Source: CAYRNY01 sp964425755 (GTDB lineage Bacteria > Chloroflexota > Anaerolineae > Aggregatilineales > Aggregatilineaceae). Taken from it: a stretch of DNA of 64,000 nt. A program made the translations under genes and the position numbers. Within the stretch, counting starts at the first letter, position 1; each line of letters opens with the position of its first letter. Shown piece after piece: positions 8,559 through 16,584 of the stretch. The notes under the pieces were generated by a model, which had not been told where the DNA came from, ran no database searches, and worked only from the letters and a program-made list of their open reading frames with translations. The stretch covers positions 91,677 to 155,676 of the forward strand of contig CAYRNY010000014.1 of NCBI GenBank assembly GCA_964425755.1, in the 5' to 3' direction.

Positions 8559-10474
8559 TGGGTGAGCGTAGTTATTACCTTGAAGATATCCCGATGGATG
8601 AGGCGCAGGCGCGTTTGTATGCCGCGCTCGAAGCGGCGGGGAGACTCTCGGCATTGCCGGGCGAGCGTGTCGCATTGGATGCGGCGCTGGGTCGCGTGAC
8701 CGCCGAACCCGTCTTCGCCAAGATCAGTTCGCCGCATTATCACGCGGCGGCAATGGACGGGTATGCTGTGCGGGCGAGGGACACGCTGGGCGCGACGGAA
8801 ACGCAGCCGGTCCGGCTGGACATCCCGGAGCAGGCCCATCCCGTCAATACGGGCGCGCCGCTGCCGGATGGTTTCAACGCGGTGATCATGATCGAACACA
8901 CCCAGTTGGTCGACGAACACACGATCGTGATCCGTGCGCCGGTTGCGCCCTGGCAGCACGTGCGCATGATGGGCGAGGATATGGTCGCGACAGAGTTAGT
9001 GCTACCCGCGAATCATGTTCTGCGCCCGCCCGATCTCGGTGCGGTGGCTGGCTGCGGCCACGCGGACGTAGCAGTGCGTCGCCGCCCGCGCGTCGCCGTC
9101 ATTCCCACCGGATCCGAATTGATCGCGCCGGGGGACGATCCCCAGCCTGGTACCGTGATCGAGTACAACAGCATCGTGCTGGGGGCGCAGGTGCGAGAGG
9201 CCGGCGGTGAATTCACGCGCTGGGCGGTGCAGCCAGACGATGTCGATGCGATCAAAACCGCCATGCTCGAAGCGGTTGCCGGGCATGACCTGGTGCTGGT
9301 GCTGTCGGGATCGTCGGCGGGGTCAAAAGACTTCACCGCGCGCGCGGTGAAGGATACCGGCACGCTGCTGGTGCATGGTATCGCGGTACGACCTGGGCAT
9401 CCGGTCATTATGGGCATGGTGCAGGATGTGCCCGTGATCGGGGTGCCGGGATATCCGGTGTCGGCGGCACTGACGGGAGAGCTATTCATACAGCCTTTGC
9501 TCAGGCGATGGTTGGGACAGCCCGCGCCACAGTACGAAACGATCGCGGCGACGCTGACGCGCAAGCTGGTATCTCCCACCGGCGATGATGACTTCGTGCG
9601 CGTGACGGTCGGGCAGGTTGGTGAACGCACGTTAGCGACGCCAGTGGCGCGTGGCGCGGGTGTGATCACATCGTTGGTGCGCGCGGATGGGCTGTTGCAT
9701 GTGCCCCGGTTTAGCGAAGGGCTGGATAGGGGCAGCCGGGTCGACGTGCTGTTATATCGCTCGCGAGAAGCGATCGCGCGCACGGTTGTAGCGGTTGGCA
9801 GCCACGACCCCATGCTGGATTTGCTGGGGCAGTACCTCGCGCTACGTTTTCCCGGTTACCGGCTGGCGTCGGCCAATGTCGGCAGCTTAGGGGGATTGGT
9901 CGCGCAGAGGCGCGGCGAGGCGCATCTTTCCGGCACGCATTTGCTGGACGCGGAAAGTGGCGAGTATAACATCCCGTATATCCGGCGCACGCTGGGCGAT
10001 CAGCCGGTTCGTGTAGTCACTTTCGCACACCGCGAGCAAGGGTTGATCGTCGCGGCAGGTAATCCGCAGGGCATCACGGGACTTGATGACCTGGTGCGGG
10101 TGCGCTATGTCAACCGGCAGCGCGGGGCCGGAACGCGTATCCTGCTGGATTACGAGATTCAACGGCGTAATATCGCCCCGGAACAGGTGCAGGGCTACGA
10201 ACGCGAGGAATATACACACCTGGCTGTGGCGGCAGCAGTGGCATCCGGCAGTGCGGACTGTGGCATGGGGATTCGTAACGCGGCGATGGCGCTCGATCTT
10301 GACTTCATCCCGGTCACACACGAGCGTTACGACCTGGTGATCCCGGAACAATATATTGACCTGCCGATGATCCAGCACGTGCTGGCGCTGCTACATGATG
10401 CGTCGTTCCGCGCGGCGGTGGCGGCACAGCCGGGGTATGACGTTTCGGAGATGGGACAAACGGTCGCGTTGTAG
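8558..10474 (+). CDS. moeA: MoeA fused to a C-terminal periplasmic-binding-protein-like domain
   Basis: 638 residues. Residues 1-400 are a second MoeA module (HYHAAAMDGYAVRARDT, VNTGAPLPDGFNAVIMIEHT, PTGSELI, GVPGYPVSAALTGE). The segment that should carry the MPT-binding loop reads SGSSAGSKDFTA. Residues about 412-638 match the PBP_like/LysR-substrate-type domain known to be fused to MoeA in archaea and some bacteria (VAVGSHDPMLDLLGQYL, RRGEAHLSGTHLLD, RQRGAGTRILLDYEI, GSADCGMGI). That fused domain is thought to bind molybdate or tungstate or a small ligand; this is family knowledge, not shown here. It has no signal peptide, so it is cytoplasmic. The start overlaps the stop of the first moeA by one base (TGATG). 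Confidence 0.9.
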   Translation: MGERSYYLEDIPMDEAQARLYAALEAAGRLSALPGERVALDAALGRVTAEPVFAKISSPHYHAAAMDGYAVRARDTLGATETQPVRLDIPEQAHPVNTGAPLPDGFNAVIMIEHTQLVDEHTIVIRAPVAPWQHVRMMGEDMVATELVLPANHVLRPPDLGAVAGCGHADVAVRRRPRVAVIPTGSELIAPGDDPQPGTVIEYNSIVLGAQVREAGGEFTRWAVQPDDVDAIKTAMLEAVAGHDLVLVLSGSSAGSKDFTARAVKDTGTLLVHGIAVRPGHPVIMGMVQDVPVIGVPGYPVSAALTGELFIQPLLRRWLGQPAPQYETIAATLTRKLVSPTGDDDFVRVTVGQVGERTLATPVARGAGVITSLVRADGLLHVPRFSEGLDRGSRVDVLLYRSREAIARTVVAVGSHDPMLDLLGQYLALRFPGYRLASANVGSLGGLVAQRRGEAHLSGTHLLDAESGEYNIPYIRRTLGDQPVRVVTFAHREQGLIVAAGNPQGITGLDDLVRVRYVNRQRGAGTRILLDYEIQRRNIAPEQVQGYEREEYTHLAVAAAVASGSADCGMGIRNAAMALDLDFIPVTHERYDLVIPEQYIDLPMIQHVLALLHDASFRAAVAAQPGYDVSEMGQTVAL

Positions 10475-10492
10475 CGGCGTTTCACTGCCGGT

Positions 10493-10924
10493 CTAACCTG
10501 TGTTTGGAAGCCCCTGTTCCATTACCCGGCGCCAGTTGGCGGGCAGCACGGCGACGCGCCCGTCGTGGGTGATGCACACATGCTTGGAATATCCGGTGAC
10601 GCAGATTGTGCCGGACGCGGTGTCCACGATCTCGTAACCGAACGTGACCGTGCGGCTGCGCAAGTCCTCAATCCAGCAGCGCGCGCCGATCGGCTGTGCA
10701 TAGCGTGTTGGCACGATGTAACGCGCGTGGACTTCCGCTACCGTCAACCAGTAACCGCTACGTTCGAAGTCGGCGTAGTCCGCGCCGGCTGCACGCGAGT
10801 AGTGGCTGCGGGCTTCTTCGAAGTAAACGATATAATTGGAATGGTGCGTGATGCCCATTGCGTCGGTTTCGGCATAACGTACATGGAACGTGGTTTCGGT
10901 GACGCGCCGGTCAGTGGGGGCCAC
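10493..10924 (-). CDS. Acyl-CoA thioesterase, YbgC/4HBT hotdog family
   Basis: 143 residues with a hotdog fold. The N-terminal signature VRYAETDAMGITHHSNYIVY carries the catalytic Asp (Asp21) and the HxxNY motif of YbgC/4-hydroxybenzoyl-CoA thioesterases, followed by the long helix EEARSHYSRAAG. It likely hydrolyses short or aromatic acyl-CoA thioesters; the substrate cannot be read from sequence. It is convergent with the moeA pair (18 nt between stops) and divergent from the pseudouridine synthase gene. The ribosome binding site GAAGGAG lies upstream of the ATG at 10924. Confidence 0.9.
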   Translation of the reverse strand: MAPTDRRVTETTFHVRYAETDAMGITHHSNYIVYFEEARSHYSRAAGADYADFERSGYWLTVAEVHARYIVPTRYAQPIGARCWIEDLRSRTVTFGYEIVDTASGTICVTGYSKHVCITHDGRVAVLPANWRRVMEQGLPNTG

Positions 10925-11031
10925 GAGATGCTCCTTCTCTCAAGCCGGTAAAGCGACGGAATTTTAGCCAGAGAACCGGCATCGTGCAACGCGCGTGTGG
11001 CTTTGCTGCCGGATGTAAGAGATAAAAACGC

Positions 11032-11955
11032 ATGAACGAACAGCAACGGGATGAAATCTTTGAGTTCAGGGCGGAAGCTATTGGCGAGCGCCTGGACAAA
11101 GCGATCGCGTCACGGATGGCGCACCTCTCACGCGCGCAGATCCAGAATCTGATTCGCGATCAACGTGTCACCGTCGATGACCGCGCGGTCAAGTCGTCAT
11201 ATCGGATCGAAGGCGGCGAACTGGTCGTGGTGCGCGTTCCGGCTGTTGAAAAGGACGATACCCCGCAACCGGAAGCGATCCCCCTGACTATCCTGTATGA
11301 AGATGATTGCGTCGCGGTGATCGATAAACCGGCGGGCATGGTGGTGCATCCGGCATACGGACATCGCAGCGGCACGCTCGTCAACGCGATTCTCGCGCGC
11401 TGGCCTGTGGTCGCCGCGCTTGGTGAGCCGGAACGTGTAGGGATCGTGCACCGGCTGGACAAAGAAACGTCCGGTGTGATCCTGGTCGCGAAGACCGCTG
11501 ACGCGCTGGCCGATCTGCGTGCGCAGTTTAAGGCCCGTACCATCACCAAGCGATACCTTGCGCTGGTCGAAGGGCTGCCGGACAATCCGGAAGGCGTGAT
11601 CGATGCGCCGATTGGGCGCGATCCAAACCGGCGTAAACGTATGGCCGTGATGCGCGATGGGCGCGAGGCGGTGACCCAGTTTCACGTGCTGGAGACGTAT
11701 GCTGACCACAGCCTGCTTGAAGTATTCCCCAAGACGGGGCGCACACACCAGATTCGGGTGCATCTGGCCTTCATCGGGCACCCTGTGGTGGGCGATACCG
11801 TTTATGGCCGGCGCAAACAACGGATCAAAATGAAGCGGCACTTTTTGCACGCCGCAGCGATTACGTTCACGCAGCCAGTAACCGGCCAACCCGTCACCGT
11901 CGAAGCGCCGTTGCCGGTTCCGTTGCAGGATGTGTTAAACAAGCTTCCGCGCTGA
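11032..11955 (+). CDS. rluD: 23S rRNA pseudouridine synthase, RluD/RluA family
   Basis: Converts selected uridines to pseudouridine in 23S rRNA, probably in the helix 69 region if a true RluD. 307 residues. An N-terminal S4 RNA-binding domain (residues about 15-75, SRAQIQNLIRDQRVTVDDR) is followed by the catalytic domain with IVHRLDKETSG, in which Asp143 is the nucleophile, then the RYLALVEG and KTGRTHQIRVHLAFIGHPVVGD blocks. It is complete and typical in length. RluA, RluC and RluD cannot be separated by eye with certainty, but the S4 domain argues against RluA. Transcribed divergently from the thioesterase gene. Confidence 0.93.
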   Translation: MNEQQRDEIFEFRAEAIGERLDKAIASRMAHLSRAQIQNLIRDQRVTVDDRAVKSSYRIEGGELVVVRVPAVEKDDTPQPEAIPLTILYEDDCVAVIDKPAGMVVHPAYGHRSGTLVNAILARWPVVAALGEPERVGIVHRLDKETSGVILVAKTADALADLRAQFKARTITKRYLALVEGLPDNPEGVIDAPIGRDPNRRKRMAVMRDGREAVTQFHVLETYADHSLLEVFPKTGRTHQIRVHLAFIGHPVVGDTVYGRRKQRIKMKRHFLHAAAITFTQPVTGQPVTVEAPLPVPLQDVLNKLPR

Positions 11956-12048
11956 ATCGTCAACCGCGCGATTAACTGCGGTCGACAGACCTCAGGGCAC
12001 CGCATGGCTTGAGCCGATCGCTCATTCGTTCTGGTGCGGCGTGGACAT

Positions 12049-12078
12049 TTGACAAATTCGCCTGTTTGACGCTACATT
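12049..12078 (+). promoter_or_regulatory. Sigma-70-type promoter for the nitrilase-fold gene
   Basis: A perfect TTGACA (12049-12054) is separated by 18 nt from TACATT (12073-12078). It lies about 90 nt upstream of the ATG at 12165. Confidence 0.8.
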
Positions 12079-12164
12079 AAGGCGTCAACAAACGTGTTGT
12101 TGGAGAGGCAGGCCCCGGTGATAGCGGCTACCTGACACACCCCGAATGAGGAGAACCCGAATCC

Positions 12165-13001
12165 ATGCGTGAGATTACCATTGCAACTGTGCAAATGAAG
12201 CCGGCGTTGGGCGAGTCGGAAGATAATTTAGTCAAGATGTCGGACTTTGTGTCCAAGATCGCCTCGCAGCAGAAAGTCGACCTGATCGTTTTTCCTGAAC
12301 TGGTGACCAGTGGTTACGAATTAGGCGTGCGTTTTACCGAGATGGCGCAGCGCATCCCGGGGCCGACGGTTAATCTAATGGCGCAACGTGCGGCTGAGTT
12401 TGGCGTGTATATCGCTTTCGGTATGGTGACGAAGGAGAAGGTCGAGAGCGTGCTGTACAATTCGGCGGTGCTGGTAGGCCCGGAAGGCGAGATGGTCGGC
12501 AGTTATCATAAAGTTCACCTGCGTGGTGAAGAGCGTATGGCGTTCCGGGAGGGGTTCCGGCTGCCGGTTTTGGAAACAGAGATTGGCAACATCGGCCTGA
12601 TGCTGGGCTGGGACCTGGCCTTTCCTGAGGTAGCGCGCTCCATGACGCTGGACGGTGCGGAAATTCTCGCTGTGTTAGCCAACTGGGAAGATTCGCAGAT
12701 GGAAGAATGGCGGACGTACGTACGGGCGCGCGCGTTCGAGAACTCGCTGTTTGTCGCGGCGGCGAACCGTGTGGGTGAGGATGTGACGCTTAAGTTCGGC
12801 GGCGAGAGCATGATCGTTGGGCCGCGTGGCAAGACGTTCGCTTCGCTGGCGGACGAAAAGGACCCGGAGAGTGGCGAGCCACGTGAAGGGTACGCTGTGG
12901 CGCGTGTCGATCTGGACGAGGTACGCAAGTATCGCGAGGAATACCAGACGCTGCAGGCGCGCCAGCCCACGGCATACCGCACATTGGTTAAGAAGTATTA
13001 G
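12165..13001 (+). CDS. Nitrilase-superfamily protein lacking the catalytic cysteine
   Basis: 278 residues with the nitrilase/carbon-nitrogen hydrolase fold. The catalytic Glu (Glu45 in VFPELVTSGY) and Lys (Lys116 in SYHKVHLRGEE) are present. The position of the nucleophilic Cys (normally xCxD before LxFPE) is Gly148 in IGLMLGWDLAFPEVARS; the codon is GGC at 12606-12608. As read, it should not hydrolyse nitriles or amides by the usual Cys-dependent mechanism. It may be a binding or regulatory pseudoenzyme, or have another activity. Everything else (EEWRTYVRARAFENSLFVAAANRVG, the GESMIVGPRG motif) is well kept, which argues against decay. A clear promoter lies upstream, and a short membrane-protein gene follows 30 nt downstream. 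Confidence 0.9.
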   Translation: MREITIATVQMKPALGESEDNLVKMSDFVSKIASQQKVDLIVFPELVTSGYELGVRFTEMAQRIPGPTVNLMAQRAAEFGVYIAFGMVTKEKVESVLYNSAVLVGPEGEMVGSYHKVHLRGEERMAFREGFRLPVLETEIGNIGLMLGWDLAFPEVARSMTLDGAEILAVLANWEDSQMEEWRTYVRARAFENSLFVAAANRVGEDVTLKFGGESMIVGPRGKTFASLADEKDPESGEPREGYAVARVDLDEVRKYREEYQTLQARQPTAYRTLVKKY

Positions 13002-13031
13002 GCGGCACGGTAAGGCGCTGGAGTAGCGTAC

Positions 13032-13280
13032 ATGACCTACCAGCCACCCGAACCAGAGCAAGACGATCAGCCCCAGGAATCGATCGAGTACGTGGGCGCG
13101 CCGACCGAATTTGCGGATGCTGATGAAGTGCCCGAATGGGTCGCGAATATGGCAAAGGTGCTGTTTTTTTTACCCTCCGCGCTGTTGACGGCTTCCACGC
13201 TGCCGCTGCTGCTTTTGGGAATCGCGCTCACGTGTTGCCTGTGTTTGGTGGCGTTTCGTCTTGCGATCAATGCCGTCTGA
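13032..13280 (+). CDS. Small membrane protein of unknown function
   Basis: 82 residues. The first 40 are acidic and Pro/Gln-rich (MTYQPPEPEQDDQPQESIEY). Residues 44-80 form one long or two closely packed hydrophobic helices (KVLFFLPSALLTASTLPLLLLG, then IALTCCLCLVAFRLAINAV) with two adjacent cysteines. It lies 30 nt after the nitrilase-fold gene on the same strand and is probably co-transcribed. An intrinsic terminator follows at 13310. No family is recognised. Confidence 0.6.
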   Translation: MTYQPPEPEQDDQPQESIEYVGAPTEFADADEVPEWVANMAKVLFFLPSALLTASTLPLLLLGIALTCCLCLVAFRLAINAV

Positions 13281-13309
13281 GCGTTGCATCTGTTGTGTTA
13301 TCTCTGTCT

Positions 13310-13342
13310 GCCCGGCGTCTGGACAACGTCGGGCGGCTTTTT
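13310..13342 (+). terminator. Intrinsic terminator after the small membrane protein gene
   Basis: A 9-bp stem with one G-U pair, GCCCGGCGT (13310-13318) with ACGTCGGGC (13326-13334), followed by GGC and five Ts. It ends 18 nt before the threonine aldolase start. Confidence 0.8.
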
Positions 13343-13360
13343 GAAGAGGCTAAACATCCG

Positions 13361-14398
13361 ATGGATATAATCGACCTGCGGAGTGATACCGTAAGCTGGC
13401 CGACGCCGGAAATGCGGCGGGCAATGGCGGACGCTGAAGTAGGGGATGATGTTTACGGCGAAGACCCGACGGTAAACCGGCTCCAGGAAGAAGCGGCACG
13501 CCGGTTTGATAAAGAGGCGGGGTTATTTGTCGCGAGTGGGACAATGGGGAACCTCATATCCGTGTTGGCGCATTGCACGCGCGGTGACGAGGTTATTCTG
13601 GGCGACAGGGCGCACACATTCGTGTATGAAGCGGGTGGTATTGCGGCGCTGGGGGGTGTTCACCCGCATACAGTGCCGGTTCAACCGGACGGCACACTGC
13701 CACTGGACGCGATCCGGGCGGCGATCCGGCCCGACAACGTCCATATGCCGCCCACACGTTTGATCGCGTTGGAGAACACCCAGGGCACGGTCGGCGGCGT
13801 GCCGATTGCCAAAGCGTATACGGACGCAGTCGGCGTCATCGCGGCGGAACACGGTATCCCGCTGCATATTGACGGCGCGCGCATTTTTAACGCGGCGGCA
13901 GCGCTGACCACGTCCGTTGCCGAGCTGACAGCCGCTGCCGATAGCGTGACGTTCTGCCTGTCGAAGGGGCTGTGTGCGCCGGTCGGTTCGGTGATCGTCG
14001 GCCCGCAGGATTTCATCACACGTGCGCACCGTATCCGTAAGCTGGTTGGTGGCGCGATGCGGCAGGTTGGTGTGCTGGCGGCAGCGGGATTGGTCGCGCT
14101 TGAGACCATGCCGCAGCGCTTGCATGAAGATCATGCGAACGCGCGCAGGCTGGCCGAAGGGTTGGCCGAAATGCCGCAGATCGCGATCGATCTGGCGCAC
14201 GTCCAAACGAATATGGTTTTCTTCGAACTAAACGCGGATGCGCCGATGACCGCGCCTGAGTTGGCCGACCGGCTGCGGGCGTACAACGTCTATGTGATGG
14301 CGATGGGCGACCGTGGGTTCCGCGCGGTGACACATTACTGGATCACGGCTCAGCATATCGATCATGTGCTCAGTTCGATCAAAAAGGAATTGTCGTGA
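13361..14398 (+). CDS. Low-specificity threonine aldolase
   Basis: PLP-dependent cleavage of threonine or allo-threonine to glycine and acetaldehyde. 345 residues from the ATG at 13361 (MDIIDLRSDTVSWPTPEMRRAM), the canonical family N-terminus. The frame is open further upstream, but that part would run through a terminator hairpin and has no similarity. The PLP Lys is Lys202 in FCLSKGLCAPVGS, the cofactor Asp is Asp171 in HIDGARIFNAA, and the GEDPTVNRLQEEAARRF segment is intact. A GAAGAGG site precedes the start. The stop overlaps the next gene by 4 nt, so the two are co-translated. Confidence 0.93.
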   Translation: MDIIDLRSDTVSWPTPEMRRAMADAEVGDDVYGEDPTVNRLQEEAARRFDKEAGLFVASGTMGNLISVLAHCTRGDEVILGDRAHTFVYEAGGIAALGGVHPHTVPVQPDGTLPLDAIRAAIRPDNVHMPPTRLIALENTQGTVGGVPIAKAYTDAVGVIAAEHGIPLHIDGARIFNAAAALTTSVAELTAAADSVTFCLSKGLCAPVGSVIVGPQDFITRAHRIRKLVGGAMRQVGVLAAAGLVALETMPQRLHEDHANARRLAEGLAEMPQIAIDLAHVQTNMVFFELNADAPMTAPELADRLRAYNVYVMAMGDRGFRAVTHYWITAQHIDHVLSSIKKELS

Positions 14399-15222
14399 AA
14401 GCTCCGTTTACCGATTCGGAAATGCGGGCTGAAGTGCCGGAGAACGAAACACCGGAACAAGGGACGGAAGATGCACCTCGTCCCATGGTTCCACGCCCAC
14501 GCAGCCGCTTACGAACCGGGCATCCCCCACAGGCGATCCCGATCCGGCGTGACGATTTGCCCGGCGAAGATGACGATGATCTCTCCCGGCACAGGCCGCG
14601 CAGTACACGCCAGGACCTTGATCCGGTGTTCGGATATATCCTGGCGATGGCGCTTAGCGTTGGTTTGATGCCGGTACAGGCGAATATGCGCTATGTGATC
14701 CTGTGGGCTTTTATGGCCGCAATGGGTGGTATTGCGTTTTTGCTGGGCAGCGGCATCCGGCTCAAAGTGACTGATCCCGGCGATCTGCTGTGGGGCATTG
14801 GTTTTGGCCTGTTTACCGGCGGCGCGCTGATGCTGGTGGGGTCGGACACTTTGGCGACGGTCGCGGAGCGTTTGTTTGCCGGTGATGAAGCGAACAACGT
14901 ATTGCTTGACACGTGGATATTTCAGGCGACGGTGTTTGTGATGCCGGTGGCGGAGTCGCTCTTCTTTCGTGGGGCGATGCAGCGCGTGCACAGCATCCCG
15001 ACTGTGGCTGTGATGGCAAGCCTGTGGTCGATGCTGATGTTCTTCCCGCATTTGGGATTGGAAGAAACGCCGGTTGTGGGGGTTGTGTTCGGCACGGCGA
15101 TCGTGTTGCTCAACTTTCTGTACAGTTACGTAAACTGGCGGCATGGGCTGGCAGCGAGCTTCTTCTGCCAGATCGCTGCCGGGTCGCTGTTATTGTTAGC
15201 GCCCCGCCTGGTAGCGCTCTAA
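14395..15222 (+). CDS. CPBP-like intramembrane protease family membrane protein
   Basis: 275 residues starting at a GTG (14395) that overlaps the threonine aldolase stop. The first 75 residues are hydrophilic and Pro/Arg/Asp-rich; about six membrane segments follow. The segment MPVAESLFFRGAMQR resembles motif 1 of CPBP proteases (EExxxR), but the first Glu is Ala. A second motif-like stretch, MLMFFPHLG, has the expected His, and VNWRHGLAASFFCQIAAGS fits motif 3. The enzyme may be inactive or diverged. CPBP proteins process prenylated or membrane substrates, or modify bacteriocins; nothing nearby points to a specific target. Confidence 0.65.
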   Translation: MKAPFTDSEMRAEVPENETPEQGTEDAPRPMVPRPRSRLRTGHPPQAIPIRRDDLPGEDDDDLSRHRPRSTRQDLDPVFGYILAMALSVGLMPVQANMRYVILWAFMAAMGGIAFLLGSGIRLKVTDPGDLLWGIGFGLFTGGALMLVGSDTLATVAERLFAGDEANNVLLDTWIFQATVFVMPVAESLFFRGAMQRVHSIPTVAVMASLWSMLMFFPHLGLEETPVVGVVFGTAIVLLNFLYSYVNWRHGLAASFFCQIAAGSLLLLAPRLVAL

Positions 15223-15230
15223 CCTGGGGA

Positions 15231-16556
15231 TCAATTCTCACGCTCCCACACGCGCAGTCGATTCAGGCGGCAGGTTGCCGGGACGCTTTCAGCGTAGCAG
15301 AAGAACGCCAGCGAGCCGTTGGTGAACACCTGGTTGTTAAAGTGTGCGAGTTGCTCACCGTTGATGCCAAGCGTGATATCGCCGTTAGCGTCGGATTCGA
15401 TGGTGAGGATGTTTGTCGCCGCGCCACGCCGGATCGCCGGGTGTGGTGTCCAGTCCTGCAACTCGATACGATTGCTGTTGCGCTGAATTACGGCGGCACG
15501 ATACTCCCCCTGATTTGAGATGCCGAAATACGTGAAGTTGTAGTCATCCTGGTAATTGAACCAGAGCCCATAACGCGCTTCTTCCACGCCGTCCTGAAGG
15601 AGTTGCACCTCGGCTTCGGCGATGTAATCCTCGAAGATCGCGTTCTCGATCGATCCCCACGACAGTCCAAAATCCCGCTGCACGATCGCGGATAGTTGAA
15701 TCTGATACGCGCCGTCGACGATCTCGTTGATGTAGGTTTCATCTTGCCCCTCAAACCAGATGACGCTGCTTTCGGCGCCGTCGAAGGTTTCATCCAGGCG
15801 CAGCACGTACCCGCTGCGATCGGCTCGAGGGGTTGGGGTGGGGTACTGTGCGACGTCCTCTTGTGTGACGTGGCGCACCGTGAACACAACACTCAACCCA
15901 CCGTCCGGTGATTGTTGTGAGGCGAGTCCTGCGTTCCAGTCCTGGTCACGCTGTAATGGAACCGTCGTTTGCCCTAACACGTCGATGGCAGCGAACCAAT
16001 TATACAACGCGCCTTCTGAAGCGCTGATCACGGCGGCGAGGGGATCATCCAGCGGATCGCCTTCGGCGAGCCAGTTACGAAAGCCAAACCCCAGGCTGGC
16101 CGCCAGCGCCTCCAGGCCAAAGGCTTCGGCGGTGCGATAGTCCCTGTTTTCGACGACAACCAGCCACAACACGATCGTATCGGTTGCTTCTCGCAGGCTG
16201 ATCTCCAGGGGATAATCTGCCAGGTTGAACTGGCGTTCGGTAATACCGGCACGGTTGGCCGGGGTCAACAGATACGAATAGGTGCCTTGCGGGTCTGCCA
16301 GCACGACGAGCAGTTGCGCTCCGGCGTGCGGCACATCGTCCAGCAGTTGTACTGTCGGTACAGTGATGCGCAGCCGCGCGCTATCCGGTGCTGTGCCGTT
16401 CACGCGCAGCACGTCGACGGACGGTGTTGGGGGAACGGCCTGGGTAGCGCTCGGGGTCGCTTCGGGAGAGCGTCTAGGGGTGGCAACCAGGTCGCAGGCG
16501 GTCAGCAGCACGACGAGGCCAACCCAAATCAGCCCCATAATCGACCGGCGGTGCAT
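15231..16556 (-). CDS. Lipoprotein with LamG-like C-terminal domain
   Basis: 441 residues from the ATG at 16556, which has AGAGGAG 8 nt upstream. The N-terminus MHRRSIMGLIWVGLVVLLTACDL is a lipoprotein signal with lipobox LTAC, so the protein is exported and lipid-anchored. After a Pro/Thr/Ser linker, residues 55-250 are a poorly characterised beta-rich or mixed region. Residues about 255-441 resemble a concanavalin-like/LamG beta-sandwich (LDETFDGAESSVIWFEGQ, YGLWFNYQDDYNFTYFGIS, NILTIESDANGDITLGINGEQLAHF, GSLAFFCYA). Such tails often bind glycans or mediate surface interactions. It follows the 1064-residue protein gene by 28 nt, so co-transcription is likely. The upstream open frame before 16556 is not part of the gene. 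Confidence 0.75.
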   Translation of the reverse strand: MHRRSIMGLIWVGLVVLLTACDLVATPRRSPEATPSATQAVPPTPSVDVLRVNGTAPDSARLRITVPTVQLLDDVPHAGAQLLVVLADPQGTYSYLLTPANRAGITERQFNLADYPLEISLREATDTIVLWLVVVENRDYRTAEAFGLEALAASLGFGFRNWLAEGDPLDDPLAAVISASEGALYNWFAAIDVLGQTTVPLQRDQDWNAGLASQQSPDGGLSVVFTVRHVTQEDVAQYPTPTPRADRSGYVLRLDETFDGAESSVIWFEGQDETYINEIVDGAYQIQLSAIVQRDFGLSWGSIENAIFEDYIAEAEVQLLQDGVEEARYGLWFNYQDDYNFTYFGISNQGEYRAAVIQRNSNRIELQDWTPHPAIRRGAATNILTIESDANGDITLGINGEQLAHFNNQVFTNGSLAFFCYAESVPATCRLNRLRVWEREN

Positions 16557-16584
16557 GGCAACAACTCCTCTGATTGCTGGCGGG

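Noticed and set aside
13136..13360. N-terminal extension of the threonine aldolase gene
   Set aside because: The extra codons cross a terminator hairpin and lack similarity; the ATG at 13361 gives the family N-terminus.
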